Notes: generated by a model from the letters alone, not told the origin. Counted from the first letter of the stretch, positions 1 through 12,965 are shown. The stretch: DNA of 64,000 bases from Diplolepis rosae (GCA_030998225.1 JAPYXD010000701.1:7238501-7302500), one strand, 5' to 3'. Program-made: numbers and translations.

Positions 1-188
1 AAATAAGTACCTCTTGAATTAGAACAATAATTTACAACTTCAGTAATAACCTCCATTTGAATTGAAAACGACGAATACTCAAAATTTAACTGCCGTTCTA
101 GTTAATGCCAAGATTTCACTCATCAGTTACATTCGACTGAGTCTAGGATCACAATTACATGAAGTGTGAAAAGTACTCTGCTCGTATC
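1..188. other. Flank left of the composite element
   Basis: AT-rich sequence; I see no gene or repeat in it. Confidence 0.5.
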
Positions 189-1015
189 TACACTACCGGT
201 CAAAATTATTTGTTCACCTGCTGTTTTAGCTATTCTTAAAGTGTCTTAATTTTTATAATAACAAGTTGAAGTTTCTTTTCCCATGATAGCATGGAAGTTA
301 ATAAAATTTTGCATCTAATGAGCCCAAGTTGAAGACAAAATGATACTTTTATAAGAATATATTGCAAAAAATGTCAAATTTCGATCTTTTTGAAAAATAT
401 TAATAACACTGAAATTAGTTAAAATTTTTAGGCGTTTTTGATCTAATTTTGAAGGTTACTCTTCATAGTATTTTGTTAACTTATCAAGATATTTTTAGAA
501 TTTTTCATTTGGATTCTATCCTGGGGTCAAACATGGTACAAAGAAGTCGTAAAATTTCAAATAAAGACAGTAATCTATAAATCAATTTAAAAAATCCAAA
601 ATATTACCATTTTCATAAATATTCTTAAATTTTATTGAAATATGATACACATTGGTTTTTAAAAATTTCTTGTAAGTAGCTACACATTTTTAAAATTTTA
701 CAACCTTTTTGTATCATATTTGACCCCGGGTAGAATCCAGGGAAAAAAATATGAAAATATCTTGATTAGTTAGCAAAATACTATGAAAACCTACCATTTA
801 AATGAGACCAAAAACTTTTAAAAATCTTAATTAATTTCAGAGTTGTTAATATTTTTCAGAATGATTGAAATTAGACATTTTTTTAAATATATTTTTATAA
901 AATTAAAATTTTATCTTTAACTTATGATCATTACATACAAAATTTTATTAACTTTCATGTTATGATAGGGAAAAAAATTTCAACTTGTTATTATAAAATA
1001 GATAGATGATTTTTT

Positions 1016-1560
1016 AATTTGGCTTTAGGGTCTAGAAAAAATGTAACTCAAAGTTTCATATTTTAAAACGTTTCGACTCAGATTGGAGTCCTCATCAGTG
1101 AGATTTATTTCTATAGAAATAGGAAGGAAGAAAAAGTAAAAAATTGCACGTGTGACGGATAAACATTGTGTTGCCAAACGATATAAATGAATTGCACTTG
1201 TGAAACGAAAAAATAGGTCTAACTAAATTTACGAATAAAAAATTGAAAATTGTAAAAAAAATTTGCTATAAAAATACATAGGGAAGAGGCTTAAAAAATT
1301 ACTCGTGTGACAGATAACATTATGGTAAATCGATATAAATAAATTGCACATGTAAACCATATAATTGGTCCAACTAACTAAATTCGAAAAAAAAAAATAA
1401 AAAATGTGCAGAATTTTTCTATAAAAATGCAAAGGAAGAACCTTAAAAATTACACATGTGACTGATAGACATTATGGTAAAAATGATATAAAAGAATTGC
1501 ATGTATGACAATATCAAATTGGTCTAAGTAACTAAGTTTGCGAAAAAACTGTACAAAAGG
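1016..1560 (-). repeat. Family H1 repeat, left copy
   Basis: It begins TTGGCTTTAGGGTC on the plus strand and carries the hammerhead-like core at 1070-1098. Three degenerate ~150 bp tandem units follow, each with a (CACGTG)-like GTGTGACGGATAAACATT segment (near 1145, 1300 and 1445). Its mirror copy is at 2545-3165. Confidence 0.8.
1070..1098 (-). ncRNA. Hammerhead-ribozyme-like core (H1)
   Basis: On the minus strand CTGATGAG is followed by GACTC, loop CAATCT, GAGTC and GAAACGTT. Stem II is 5 bp with one extra G after CTGATGA. ACGT can form a loopless stem III in a dimer, with cleavage expected after GTT. The flanking TCTCA gives a short stem I. Activity is untested. Confidence 0.45.
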
Positions 1561-1581
1561 TTTTTATATATTTTCATAAAC

Positions 1582-2545
1582 TTCAATTCCTTACAAATTG
1601 ATAATGAAAAAAGTACTTGAATCGAAGTTGATGACACAAACCTTTGTAAATTGATGATCATTAAACTTCAAATCCTCAAATTTAGGATGTTCGGGTTTCA
1701 GGGTTTTTAAAATGAGATTGAAACTCTAATGATATCAAAGTATCAATGTCTGAACTTTTATGCTTTCTAGTTGGCGATGCCTGAACTTCTAAATTTTGAA
1801 ATTCATGATAATTAAGTTTAATAAGTGTTTTGAGAATAATGTTGAAAATATAATGATATAAGACGTAAAATGTCTGAACTTATATGCTTTTGTATTTATG
1901 ACACCCAAATTTTATACCTTTTTCTATAATTTAAAGAATTTAAATTCTTTCTATGGAAAGATCTATTTTTTAACCAATCTTATTTAAAAATCAGTTAAAA
2001 AGTTCAATTCCTTACAAATTGATAATGAAAAAAAAGTAATTGAATCCAAGTTGATAACACAACCTTTTGTAAACTGATGATCATTAAACTTCAAATCTTC
2101 AAATTCTTGATGTTCGGGTTTCAGTGTTTTTAAAATGACATTGAAGCTCTAATGATAGCAAAGTATCAATTTCTGAACTTTTATGCTTTCTAGTTGGCGA
2201 TGCCTGAACTTCGAAATTTTGAAATACATGATAATTAAGTTTAATAAGTGTATTGAATATAATGTTGAAAATATAATGATATCAGACGTAAAATGTCTGA
2301 ACTTATATGCTTTTGTATTGATGGCACCTAAACTTTATACCTTTCTCTATAATTTGAAGAATTTGAATTCTTTCTATGGAAAGATCTGTTTTTTAGCCAA
2401 TCTTATTTAAAAATCACTTAAAAAGTTCAATTCCTTACAAATTGATAATGAAAAAAAGTAATTGAAAACAAGTTGATGTCACAAACTTTTGTAAATTATG
2501 ATCATTAAACGTCAAATCTTCAAATTTATGATGTTTGGATTTCAG
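1582..2545 (+). repeat. ~421 bp satellite, 2.3 units
   Basis: Units start with TTCAATTCCTTACAAATTG at 1582, 2003 and 2426 (periods 421 and 423). They match the large array at 5500-8630 and are inserted between the two inverted H1 copies. The sequence TTGGTCTAAGTAACTAAG flanks both sides (about 1520 and 2550), so the block interrupts H1 sequence. Confidence 0.85.
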
Positions 2546-3165
2546 TGTTGGTCTAAGTAACTAAGTTTGCGAAAAAACTGTACAAAAGGTTTTTGTATAA
2601 GAATACATATAGTGAAGAGACTTAAAAAATTGAAGTGTGACGGATAAACATTGTAGTAAAACGAGACGGAAAACCATTCTGGTAAATTTTATATCATTTT
2701 TACCACAAAGTTTTTTCGTCACAAGTGTAATTTTTAAGGTTCTTCCTTTGCATTTTTATAGGGGAAAATTTTGCACTTTTTAATTGTTATATTTTTTTAT
2801 TTAAACTAATTTCATGGTTTCACATGTGAAATTGATTTATATCGGTTTACCATAATGTTATCCGTCACACGTGTAATTTTTTAACCCTCTTCCCTATGTA
2901 TTTTTATAGCAAATTTTTTGTACAATTTTCAATTTTTTATTCGTAAATTTAGTTTCAACTATTTTATAGTTTCACAAGTGCAATTCATTTATATCGTTTG
3001 TCAACACAATGTTTATCCGTCACACGTGCAATTTTTTATTTTTTCTTCCTTTCTATTTTTATAGAAATAAATCTCACTGATGAGGACTCCAATCTGAGTC
3101 GAAACGTTTGAGGAAAAAATGAAACCCTGAGTTTACATTATTTCTGGACCCTAAAGCCAAATTAA
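2546..3165 (+). repeat. Family H1 repeat, right inverted copy
   Basis: Reverse complement of the 1016-1560 copy, with GTGTGACGGATAAACATT-type units and the terminal GGACCCTAAAGCCAA. It includes the hammerhead-like core at 3077-3105. Confidence 0.8.
3077..3105 (+). ncRNA. Hammerhead-ribozyme-like core (H1)
   Basis: TCTCA precedes CTGATGAG, then GACTC, CAATCT, GAGTC and GAAACGTT, followed by TGAGG. Stem I is four Watson-Crick pairs plus a possible G-U between TCTCA and TGAGG. This is the best stem I of the H1 copies in the window. Confidence 0.5.
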
Positions 3166-4511
3166 AAAATCTGCCCGCTTCACGGGCACATTCTCATCGC
3201 GCGCAGCTCGGTTCGCTCGCAAGTTTGAGCGCGCCTAGGGCGCGCGATTTGATCGTCGCGCTCGGTCTTGTGCTCTTCGCATACGTTTAAGTTTATTTCT
3301 TATAATTTAATACTGAAGCTCAAACCAATTTAATGATATTAAAGATTATGTAAATTAGTCATTTTCTCAAATTCACTAAGTTTCTTTTTCAGTTTAAGTG
3401 AAACAGGAAATTCAATTTACTTAAGGCTCTATCGGCCTTAAGGAACACATTCTCATCATGACACTCGCGCTTCGCGCTCGATTTTCTGTATGCATTTTTG
3501 TAACTTTTTAATAAATTACATGATTAAAATAATTTATTTTCTTGCAAATCTCTCAAAAAGAAAACGATTTTGCAGAACAACGCTTATTTCGTATCTCACA
3601 AATTTTGGTGAAAAAAATCGAATTTTTTTAATATTAAAAATCAAAACATAAAATATACATCCTGTCCCGAAATTTCTTAATGAGAATTTGTAGACCTCAT
3701 TTAGGCAAACAATTTTCCATCGAAACGTTTTTTTTGTATCTCACATATTTTGTCTAAAAAATGGAATTTTTGAATTTTAATCGTATTTTTTGGAATTGAA
3801 ACGAAAAATATATGTTTTATGAGAAACTGTGTCAAAAAAAATTTGTAGATCTTTTTGAAACGAACATCTTTGTATTTTTACGTTTTTTTCTTATTTCACA
3901 TATTATTGTTAAAAAATTGAATTTTGGATTTTCAATAGTTTTTTTTTAATTAAAAAGAAAAATATGCATCTTATGAAAAAATGTTACAATTCAAATTTGT
4001 AGGTCTTTATGTAGAAAATAATATTGTATCATAACGTTTTTACGTATCTCGTATAATTTAACTGGAAAATGGAATTTTGATGTTGACTTTTTTCGAATTT
4101 GAATATGCTGTAACATTTCTAATTTTGATTTAATCAAAAAATGTTATCAGGATAATTTTTAGAGATTTATGAGCACTATCAAAAACCAGTATTGAAATTT
4201 TTGATCTTTTCAAAAAGTTATTTGCAAAAACACAAAAGTAATGCTCAATCCCTCAATTTTGATTGGATGTGACTGGATAACAAAGTTTTCCTTATTTTTT
4301 CGGCTCCGATAAAGTGTGCCAAAGCTCAATTCAATCTGATAATTCTATCGAGAGTTATGCCGCACACGACCTACTACAGACAGACAGACAGACACTTTCG
4401 TAAAAACCCTTTTTTCTGACTCAGGGGGTCTCAAAACGTAAAGATTTGATAAAAATTTCGAAAGTCATTTTTCACATAAAACCAATACCTTCTCATCCAT
4501 GACAAGAATGT
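3166..4511 (+). repeat. Family P repeat, copy 1
   Basis: This ~1.35 kb repeat starts at the GC hairpin GCCCGC...GGGC (3173-3187; one mismatch here). It then has ACATTCTCATCGCGCGCAGC and GC-rich palindromic motifs such as GCGCGCCTAGGGCGCGCG. A long AT-rich middle follows, then (GACA)n and finally CCTTCTCATCCATGACAAGAATGT. The same family occurs at 16173-17531, 32803-34351, 34455-36016 and 36017-36341. No coding capacity is convincing. Confidence 0.85.
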
Positions 4512-4646
4512 AAAAATCATCTATCTATTAATATTATTGAGGGTCGATATAAGCCAGTTATTTATAATTATAGTTATTATAAAAATTAAGACACTTTAGA
4601 AATAGCTGAAACAACAAGTGAACAAATAATTTCGACCGGCAGTCTA

Positions 4647-5500
4647 GTTAAACTGTCCACTGGTCAAATTTCTTATTCGCCAGCTTGTAATATAGACGTC
4701 AGATTTTGTAACATCACTCTGTCTAACAAGTTTATCGCCCTTCAGCCAGAGGAGAGCAAAGTATCGTGTCGTTTATCGACTCAGGCACTTTGACGTCGAC
4801 GTAGACGTCGTGCTAGGTGCTAGCACGCGGTAATGACGCGTGTATTAAAAAGCTGGCTGACTTAAAATAAACCTTGTATAGTTGTATACCGAGCAGTGAT
4901 TGATGAGAGAGCGTCGAGCTCCGCTGCTGTGGAAGCAGAAGAAAAAGGAGCTTGAAAAGGGGAGTTTGGACCAAAAGATCCCTGTATGAAACTCCTGAAA
5001 GAGGCGATGGGACACCTCGACGATTTGTGCCACAACATTTCTATATGTATAATACACAGCAAGGGGTCTCACGTGTGCGTGCACGTAAGACGTAAAGCAC
5101 TGGAAGTCTTGTGTTCGAGTTACATGCTCGATGTTAGTACGCGTATGAGGATACAAGCGTCTACCAAAGTGTCGAGGAGTGGCGAATCGCTTCGTTTCCA
5201 ACGGAACATTCAACATTAACTCGACACCACGGGAACCCTGGTTATAAATACGTCCCTGGGACCGATGACACTAGTACTGTGGTGTGATCGATGACTGACT
5301 AAGTTCTGCCTTAGACGTCCCACAGAGCACGCTTCCAATTTGATGATATTTTAACTTTTATGTTGTATTTTATACTTTAGAATTCACGTTTTTGCAGATA
5401 TTCAATTGAAATCGAATATGATGTACGGAGGGGCATTTATAATTAGGAATTAAAATTGATAGTGAGCCAAACTTGACTGTTGGAAATGGATAAAGTTAAA
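4647..5500. promoter_or_regulatory. GC-richer unique island, candidate conserved element
   Basis: This complex, non-repetitive sequence stands out from the AT-rich surroundings. It includes several GACGTC/ACGTC motifs (4788-4810), the palindrome GTGCTAGCAC (4817-4826) and TATAAATA at 5243-5250. Overlapping short open frames occur on both strands at 4845-5219, but none resembles a known protein. It could be a promoter, enhancer or non-coding exon; sequence alone cannot decide. Confidence 0.25.
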
Positions 5501-8500
5501 ATGTGATTGCTTCTAAATTGATGATAGAAACTTTTGTAAATTGATGAACGGTAAACTTCAATTCTTGAAATTTATTATATTCGGTTTTTAGGGTTTTTTT
5601 AACCAATTTTAAACAATCTTATTTAAAAATCAGTTAGAAAGTTCAATTCCTTACAAATGGATAATGAAAAAAAGTAATTGAATCCAAGTTGATGACACAA
5701 ACTTTTGTAAACTGATGATCATTAAACTTCAAAACTTCAAATTTCTGATGTTCGGGTTTCAGTGTTTTTAAAATGACATTGAAGCTCTAATGATAGCAAA
5801 GTATCAATGTTTGAACTTTTATGCTTTCAAGTAGGTGATGCCTGAACTTGGAAATTTTAAAATTCATGATAATTAAGTTTAAGTGTCTTGAATATAATGT
5901 TGAAAATATAATGATATCAGACGTAAAATGTCTGAACTTATATACTTTTGTATTGATAACATCTAAACTTTATAGCTTTCTCTATAATTTAAAGAATTTG
6001 AATTCTTTCTATGGAAAGATCTGTTTTTTAGCCAATCTTATGCTTTCTAGTTGGCGATGCCTGAACTTCGAAATTTTAAAATTCATGATAATTAAGTTTA
6101 AGTGTTTTGAATATAATGTTGAAAATATAATGATATCAGACGTAAAATGTCTGAACTTATATACTTTTGTATTGATGACACCCAAATTTTATACCTTTCT
6201 CTATAATTTGAAGAATTTGAATTCTTTATATGGAACGATATGTTTTTTAGCCAAACTTATTTAAAAATCAGTTAAAAAGTTCAATTCCTTACAAATTGAT
6301 AATGAAAAAAAGTAATTGAATCCAAGTTGATGACACAAACTTTTGTAAACTGATGATCATTAAACTTCAATTCTTCAAATTTATGATGTTTGGGTTGCAG
6401 TGTTTTTAAAATGAGATTGAAACTCTAATGATAGCAAAGTATCAAAGTCTCAACTTTTATGCTTTCTAGTTGGCGATTCCTGGACTTCGAAATTTTGATA
6501 TTCATGATAATTAAGTTTAAGTGTTTTCAATATAATGTTAAAAATATAATGATATCAGACGTGAAATATCTGAACTTATATGCTTTTGTATTGATGACAC
6601 CTAAAACTTAATACCTTTCTCTATAATTTAAAGAATTTAAATTCTTTCTATGGTAAGATCTGTTTTTTAACCAATCTTATTTAAAAATCACTTAAAAAGT
6701 TCAATTCCTTACAAATTGATAATGAAAAAAAGTAATTGAATCCAAGTTGATGACACAAACTTTTGTAAACTGATGATCATTAAACTTCAATTCTTCAAAT
6801 TTATGATGTTTGGGTTGCAGTGTTTTTAAAATGAGATTGAAACTCTAATGATAGCAAAGTATCAAAGTCTGAACTTTTATGCTTTTTAGTTGGCGATGCC
6901 TGAACTTCGAAATTTTAAAATTCATGATAATTAAGTTTGTGTTTTCAATATAATGTTGAAAATATAAATGATATCAGACGTAAAATGTCTGAACTTATAT
7001 GCTTTTGTATTGATGACACACAAATTTTATACCTTTTTCTATAATTTAAAGAATTTGAATTTTTCTACGGAAAGATCTATTTTTTAACCAATCTTATTCA
7101 AAAATCAGTTAAAAAGTTCAATTCCTTACAAATTGATAATGAAAAAAAAAAGTAATTGAATCCAAGTTGATGACACAAACTTTTGTAAATTGATGATTAT
7201 TAAACTTCAATTCTTCAAATTTATGATGTTTGGGTTTCAGTGTTTTTAAAATGAGATTGAAACTCTAATGATAGCAAAGTATCAAAGTCTGAACTTTTAT
7301 GCTTCCGAGTTGGTGACGCCTACACATCAAAATTTTCAAATTTTTGATATTTAAGTTTAAGTGTCTTGAAAATAATGTTGAAAATATAATGATATCAGAC
7401 GTAAAATGTCTGAACTTATATGCTTTTGTATTGATGACACCCAAATTTTATACCTTTTTCTTTAATTTAAAGAATTTGAATTCTTCCTAAGGAAAGATCT
7501 ATTTTTTAACCAATCTTATTCAAAAATCAGTTAAAAAGTTCAATTCCTTACAAATTGATAATGAAAAAAAAGTAATTGAATCCAAGTTGATGACACAAAC
7601 TTTTGTAAATTGATGATTATTAAACTTCAATTCTTCAAATTTATGATGTTTGGGTTTCAGTGTTTTTAAAATGAGATTGAAACTCTAATGATAGCAAAGT
7701 ATCAAAGTTTGAACTTTTATGCTTCCGAGTTGGTGACGCCTACACTTCAAAATTTTCAAATTTTTGATATTTAAGTTTAAGTGTTTTGAATAAAATAATT
7801 TGGAACTGGGTGGTTGAGTTCGTAGAAAGATTTCAAAGTCTTTAAATTTGAATATAATGTTTAAAATCTAATGAGATCAGACGAATAATGTCTGAACTTA
7901 TGTGCTTTTGAATTGATAACGCCTAAACTTCATACCTTTCTTTATAATACTCCATTTTTGAACAAATCTTGCTTACAAATAGATTACGAAATTAAATTGC
8001 TTACAAATTGATTATTAAAAATATAATTGATTTAAAATTGATGACACAAACTTTTATAAATTGATGATCATCACACTTTAATATTTTAAAATTTATGATG
8101 TTCAGTTTTAAGTGTTTTAAAATGATTTAATAACTTTTATTTTATCAAACTTATAATGTCTGAACTTCTTTGCTTTCAAATTGGTGACGGCTAAACTTCA
8201 GTACTTTAAAATTTATGATACTCAGGTTTCATTATTTATTTAATGATTTTGTAACTCTAATGATATCAGAATGATGGTATCTAAACTTCTATACTTTCAA
8301 ATTGGTGACACCTACACTTTATACCTTTCTTTGTAATATTCATAATTGTGACTTACTCTATTTTAAAACCATTCCCACTTAAAAATTAGTTACGAAGTTT
8401 AATCCCTTACAAATTGATTTTGACAGAATGTAATAGCTTCCAAGTTGATGACACAAACTTTTGTAAATTGATGATCATCAAACTCCAATATTTCAAAGTT

Positions 8501-8630
8501 CATAATATCAAGGTTTCAGTATTTTCAAAATGATTTTAAAGTCTAATGATTTCAAACCGACATAATGTCTAAATTTCTGTCCTTTCAAATAATAGATGAC
8601 TCTCAAACTATTATTCATCAGAATTCCTAT
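5500..8630 (+). repeat. ~420 bp satellite array
   Basis: Tandem units begin near 5642, 6280, 6700, 7117, 7539, 7994 and 8398 (periods about 404-455; the 5642-6280 step is one and a half units). Each unit has sub-motifs built on AATTGATGAC, AACTTCAAT and TCTGAACTTATATGC, so it probably grew from a shorter ~35-60 bp monomer. Divergence rises toward the right, and 7795-7845 is an insertion. Long-looking open frames inside (for example 5848-6264) are chance translations of the repeat. Confidence 0.93.
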
Positions 8631-9565
8631 AATCTGTTTAAAAGTCTGAAGAATTGATGTTTCTAAACTGAAAAACTTAAAACTTAATTATTTCCATACT
8701 AACATAACTCAAAATTAGAATCAACCAAATTATGAAGATAAGTTTCAAATGCCAATCCTCTTCTTAAATATAGAATGATTATATAATAAATATAAAATGA
8801 ATAGAAATAATGGATTAAGCTTGATGTCACAACAATTTCAATGTTTCCAAATTGATAACATTCATTTTTTTTCCTTTCTAATTAATAATATCTCTAAATT
8901 GATGAAGAACTAACTTTTATCGTTCAAACAAAATAATAATAAAACTCCGATCTTCACGAAATTAATGTCACCCAATTTTATTAGATCTAAATTTTAATTC
9001 TTTCAAATTGATGACATCTGACACGTTATTTTTTCATTATTATCAACCCAAAGATTCAGAGCTTTCACAAAGAGATTTATAAACAAAAAATCTCAGCACC
9101 GCAAACACCTAACTTTTGAGTAATGAACTCAAGATGTATGAGTGACGTTATTTACGTGATTAGCAATTTAGATAAACTTCAGGTGCGCCTGATTATCTGC
9201 TCGATGACGATCAAAAGAAGGCGACGATTTGTTTAAGGGTGTAGGCGTGACAAATTCGTGCAAGAGAAATAGTGATGCATCATAGAAGATTATCTGCGTC
9301 AAACATCAAAGACACTCCAGCCTGTCTTTACCAGTAATCGCAAAGACAGAAGCAAAATATAATAAATCCACTTTGACGCTTCGCGCCTGCACGCCGCTGT
9401 TGTAACGCGTTGCATCTATCACTCCATCCTCTCATAATAAACTTTATTTATTTATACTCCCTTCTTCATTCTCCTCATAAGTTAAATTAAGTAGAGGATG
9501 AGAAAGCTTAGGGTGATAAAGTAGTCCTTGAAAATTCTTGAAACGTCTTCATAAATTAAATGCAT
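8631..9565. repeat. Decayed satellite, then unique sequence
   Basis: AATTGATGA and CTTCAAT motifs persist to about 9010. From 9110 to 9480 there is unique, more GC-rich sequence (for example AGGTGCGCCTGATTATCTGC). No gene is recognised. Confidence 0.5.
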
Positions 9566-11046
9566 CTGTAGAAGAACAAAAAATGTTATGAAGTTTATAA
9601 ACTGAAGATGTAATCCATATTAACTCGAGACTTTCACAAGTTACTGAAATTATTCCTGATTTTCAAACATCGGTATACATTTACAAATATTTTACATAAA
9701 TATTTTGGTGCTTTGAAATTAATGACTTTTAAACTTCAATACATCCAAATTTATGATACTCAATATTTCAATTATTTAAAATAATAGTGACCTTACTTTA
9801 ATGCTTACTAATTGATTAGGAAAAAATGTTATTGCATCCAAATTGATGACACAAACTTTGCCAAGTTAATGATTGCCAAGTTAATGATCATCAAACTTCA
9901 ATACTTCAAAATTTATCTTATACTTTAAATTTTATAATTATCTGTTTTCAGTTACTTTTAAGTAATGTTGTAAAATTGAAATTTTGATCCAAATTGATGT
10001 CGAGAAAAAAACCAAAATGTTTCAATGCTCCTAATACTCAAATTATTTTGGAACGAATATTTGATGATGTACAAATTTCAATAATGTATTTCTTACCACA
10101 GGGTAAAAAATCATCAAAGAATAATTATCTGTAGAAGAACAAAAAGTATCATGATGTTTATAAACTGAAGATGTAATCCACATTAACTCGAGACTTTCAC
10201 AAGTTACTGAAATCATTCCTAATTTCGAAACATCGGTATACATTTACAAATACTTTACATAAAAAATTTGATACTTCGAAATTAATGACTTCTAAACTTC
10301 AATACATCCAAATTTATAATACGCAATATTTTAATTATTTAAAACGATAGTGACCTCACTTTAATGCTTACTAATTGATTAGGAAAAAATGTTATTGCAT
10401 CCAAATTGATGACACAAACTTTGCCAAATTGATGATCATCAAACTTCAATACTCCAAAATTTATCATATACTTTAAATTTTATAATTTTCTGTTTTCAGT
10501 TACTTTTAAGTAATGTTGTAAAATTGAAGTTTTGATCCAAATTGATATCGAGAACAAAACCAAAATATTTCAACGCTCCTAATACTCAAATTACTTTCGA
10601 AAGAATATTTGATAATGTACAAATTTGAAATTAATGACTTCTAAACTTCAATACATCCCAATTTATGATGCACAATATATCAATTATTTAAAATAATTTC
10701 AAATTCCTTAAATTTGAATTTAAAACAATAGTGACCTCACTTTAATGCTTACTAATTGATTAGGAAAAAATGTTATTGCATCCAAATTGATGACAAAAAC
10801 TTTGCCAAATTGATGATCATCAAACTTCAATACTCCGAAATTTATCATATACTTCGAATTTTATAATTGTCTGTTTTCAGTTACTTTTAAGTAATGTTGT
10901 AAAATTGAAGTTTTGATTCAAAGTGATATCGAGAACAAAACCAAAATGTTTCAATCCTCCCAATACTCAAATTATTTCAGAACGAATATTTGATGAAGTA
11001 CAAATTTCAATAATGTATTTCTTACCACAGGGTAAAAAATCACCAA
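9566..11046 (+). repeat. Diverged higher-order repeat (~570 bp units)
   Basis: CTGTAGAAGAACAAAAA starts units at 9566 and 10139. A third, 5'-truncated unit begins near 10622 and ends with ACCACAGGGTAAAAAATCA, as the earlier units do. The motifs AAATTGATGACACAAACTTT and ATGATCATCAAACTTCAATA relate it to the 420 bp satellite. Confidence 0.85.
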
Positions 11047-12965
11047 TGAATAACAATCCTACTGGTATTATAATCATTTAGTTATTTGAAATTCAATTAT
11101 TATATTTGAATGTTAAATTACACCCATCAAGTTTGTTTTTCTTCATTGACAAAAGAGAACAGTAAGAATTGAAGACTTGTTTGACTCTTTTCTTCAACTA
11201 AAAATGTAGATAAATTTGTTTTCTTCATTCGTTGGAGGATATAACTGTCGTCGAGTGGATGGCGAGAGTTGGACAAGAAGTTTTTCACCTGGACTCAGTG
11301 GCTGATATCCCGCTGGCATAATTAACATTCGGCACGTTTGGTCGAATTCAAGGCATTCTCTTCTTGTCGCATCCGTCCTTTTGATCGGACATCGATTGAG
11401 ACGTGACTACGATGATGACGGGCCTCCATCAAATTTCATATCCTAAACACATCTTCAAACCATCAGGCCAAATTCATTTAATCACCTCCAGTCTTCTAAT
11501 CAACATTTTCCTTTCAACCACAGTACTTTTCATTAAAATCTTCCTTTGTCATTCCTATTATTAATCCCCTCGTTACTTAAATAAAATACTGAATACTAAG
11601 AAGTTTACGTAGATCATTAATAAGATAATTCTGCATTGTATATTTTCAACAACCGGACATGACGTACAGCAAAGCTTACATATTTCCTTCCATAACATTT
11701 GACATAACATTAAACAACAGTCCTGGAATTTAAAACAAAGTATTAATACCAAAAGATTTGTGCTCCACCTTCTGAAGCTGATTTGGACTTTATCGTTACA
11801 AAGTAGATTGAAGCGAGAAGCTTTCTTCGAATACGAACAGTTTCGTAGCTGTTAGTCGACACGCGCTACTAATTATATCGGCTTGTGTTTGCCTTCCAGG
11901 AAGTCAACGTGCCAGCTTTTACAACGTCCACGAGAAGGCACTGGTACGCTCTTTTGCGAGATATTTATTTGATTTATCGGCAAGCCACGAGCTGCGATTT
12001 GGTTTGAGCAAGAAAAACTGTATTCAATTATACTAAGCGGGGTTTCGGACTAGGGTTAGGATTCGGAATAAAAACTAGTGCTTTACTACCAACGCTGAAG
12101 AATGACGGTTCAATTCTTATCTCCGAACTTCTTTTTGTGAATATAAGGATACAGAACATTAGAAGTAATACCTTCGAAGTAGTTTTTAATAATATGACTT
12201 TAAACCTCCAAGACACGCGTTCTTTCTAACCTCAAACTTAACTTATTTATAATACGAGAAATATTGTTCTTATCATAATATTGCGCTTCATTAGATTTTA
12301 ACTCCTTCTTCGGATTTCTGAAAACTTCTTTTTAAAATTTGTATAATTTTTGCTTTTGGAAATATCAACGTTTAAAATCCCGAATTGTGAGAGAAATTCC
12401 CATACTGCGATAACCTCAAACTAACAGTTTACAGGAGCAGGAGAAATTTGTTCAATAAATACATCTCCTAGAGTCGGAAGTTTCTAATAGAATTATTTTT
12501 AAAAAATGTCAACGAGTCGAGATGTAGAAAGTGTCCCGAATAAACCAAATCAGGTTTTTTATTAGGATTTAATAAAAATTGAGTTTAGTTATAGAGAGGT
12601 TGATGGTGAATCTGAAATTTTAGATAATTATTGACAAAACATTTATATATATTGTTACATTTTCAAAAATACATTGTAATTGATTTTTGTTCTAATTTAG
12701 CTGATTGCTGAGAAGCGTTGTGCAGTTTTAGGTTATGTCAATAGGTCGATCTTCCTTGATTTTTAAGAACAGCTGAATTTTAATACTTTCATAACAAAGA
12801 TGTAAGATCCAAAACAGAATTCGAAATTATATCCCTACAAACTAGAAATTATATTGACGTCTAAGAAAAACTATAAATCCTTACTTTAAGAAATTCGAAA
12901 TAAATCCAATCCTCAATTTTCCAAAACCCCTTTTTTAGCAGCAAATTCGATTCTGATCCCACTTA
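11047..12965. other. Mostly unique intergenic sequence
   Basis: There are islands of complex sequence at 11220-11480 and 11740-12030 within AT-rich DNA. Open frames are under 65 codons and unconvincing. No repeat family was recognised. Confidence 0.4.

Larger units (their letters stand above)
998..4528. repeat. Inner block bounded by inverted ATAGATAGATGATTTTT
   Basis: The sequence ATAGATAGATGATTTTT at 998-1015 recurs inverted at 4512-4528. It bounds the block carrying H1, satellite and family P. The outer flank near 4530-4557 contains inverted TATATCGACCCT. The same sequence precedes H1 at 18930, 31410 and 37605, so this junction is a reused repeat boundary. Confidence 0.55.
191..4644. mobile_element. 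4.45 kb composite element with Tc1-like ends and TA duplication
   Basis: Terminal inverted repeats of about 72 bp (191-262 and 4573-4644) begin CACTACCGGTC and GACTGCCGGTC. They continue nearly identically through ATTATTTGTTCAC to TTTTTATAATAAC. TA flanks both ends (189-190, 4645-4646), as expected for Tc1/mariner transposition. No transposase is inside. The interior holds an inverted duplication of the element's own end (240-990), family H1 as an inverted pair, three units of the 420 bp satellite, and one family P copy. It looks like a non-autonomous foldback into which other repeats were inserted. Confidence 0.75.

Noticed and set aside
4845..5219. 123-codon minus and 77-codon plus frames
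   Set aside because: No recognisable domain, and the two strands are equally open. Kept only as a possible regulatory island.
5848..6264. 138-codon open frame
   Set aside because: It lies wholly inside the 420 bp satellite, and its two halves are the same repeat translated twice.
5500..8630. CRISPR-like array
   Set aside because: Units are ~420 bp tandem satellite without unique spacers, in eukaryotic DNA.
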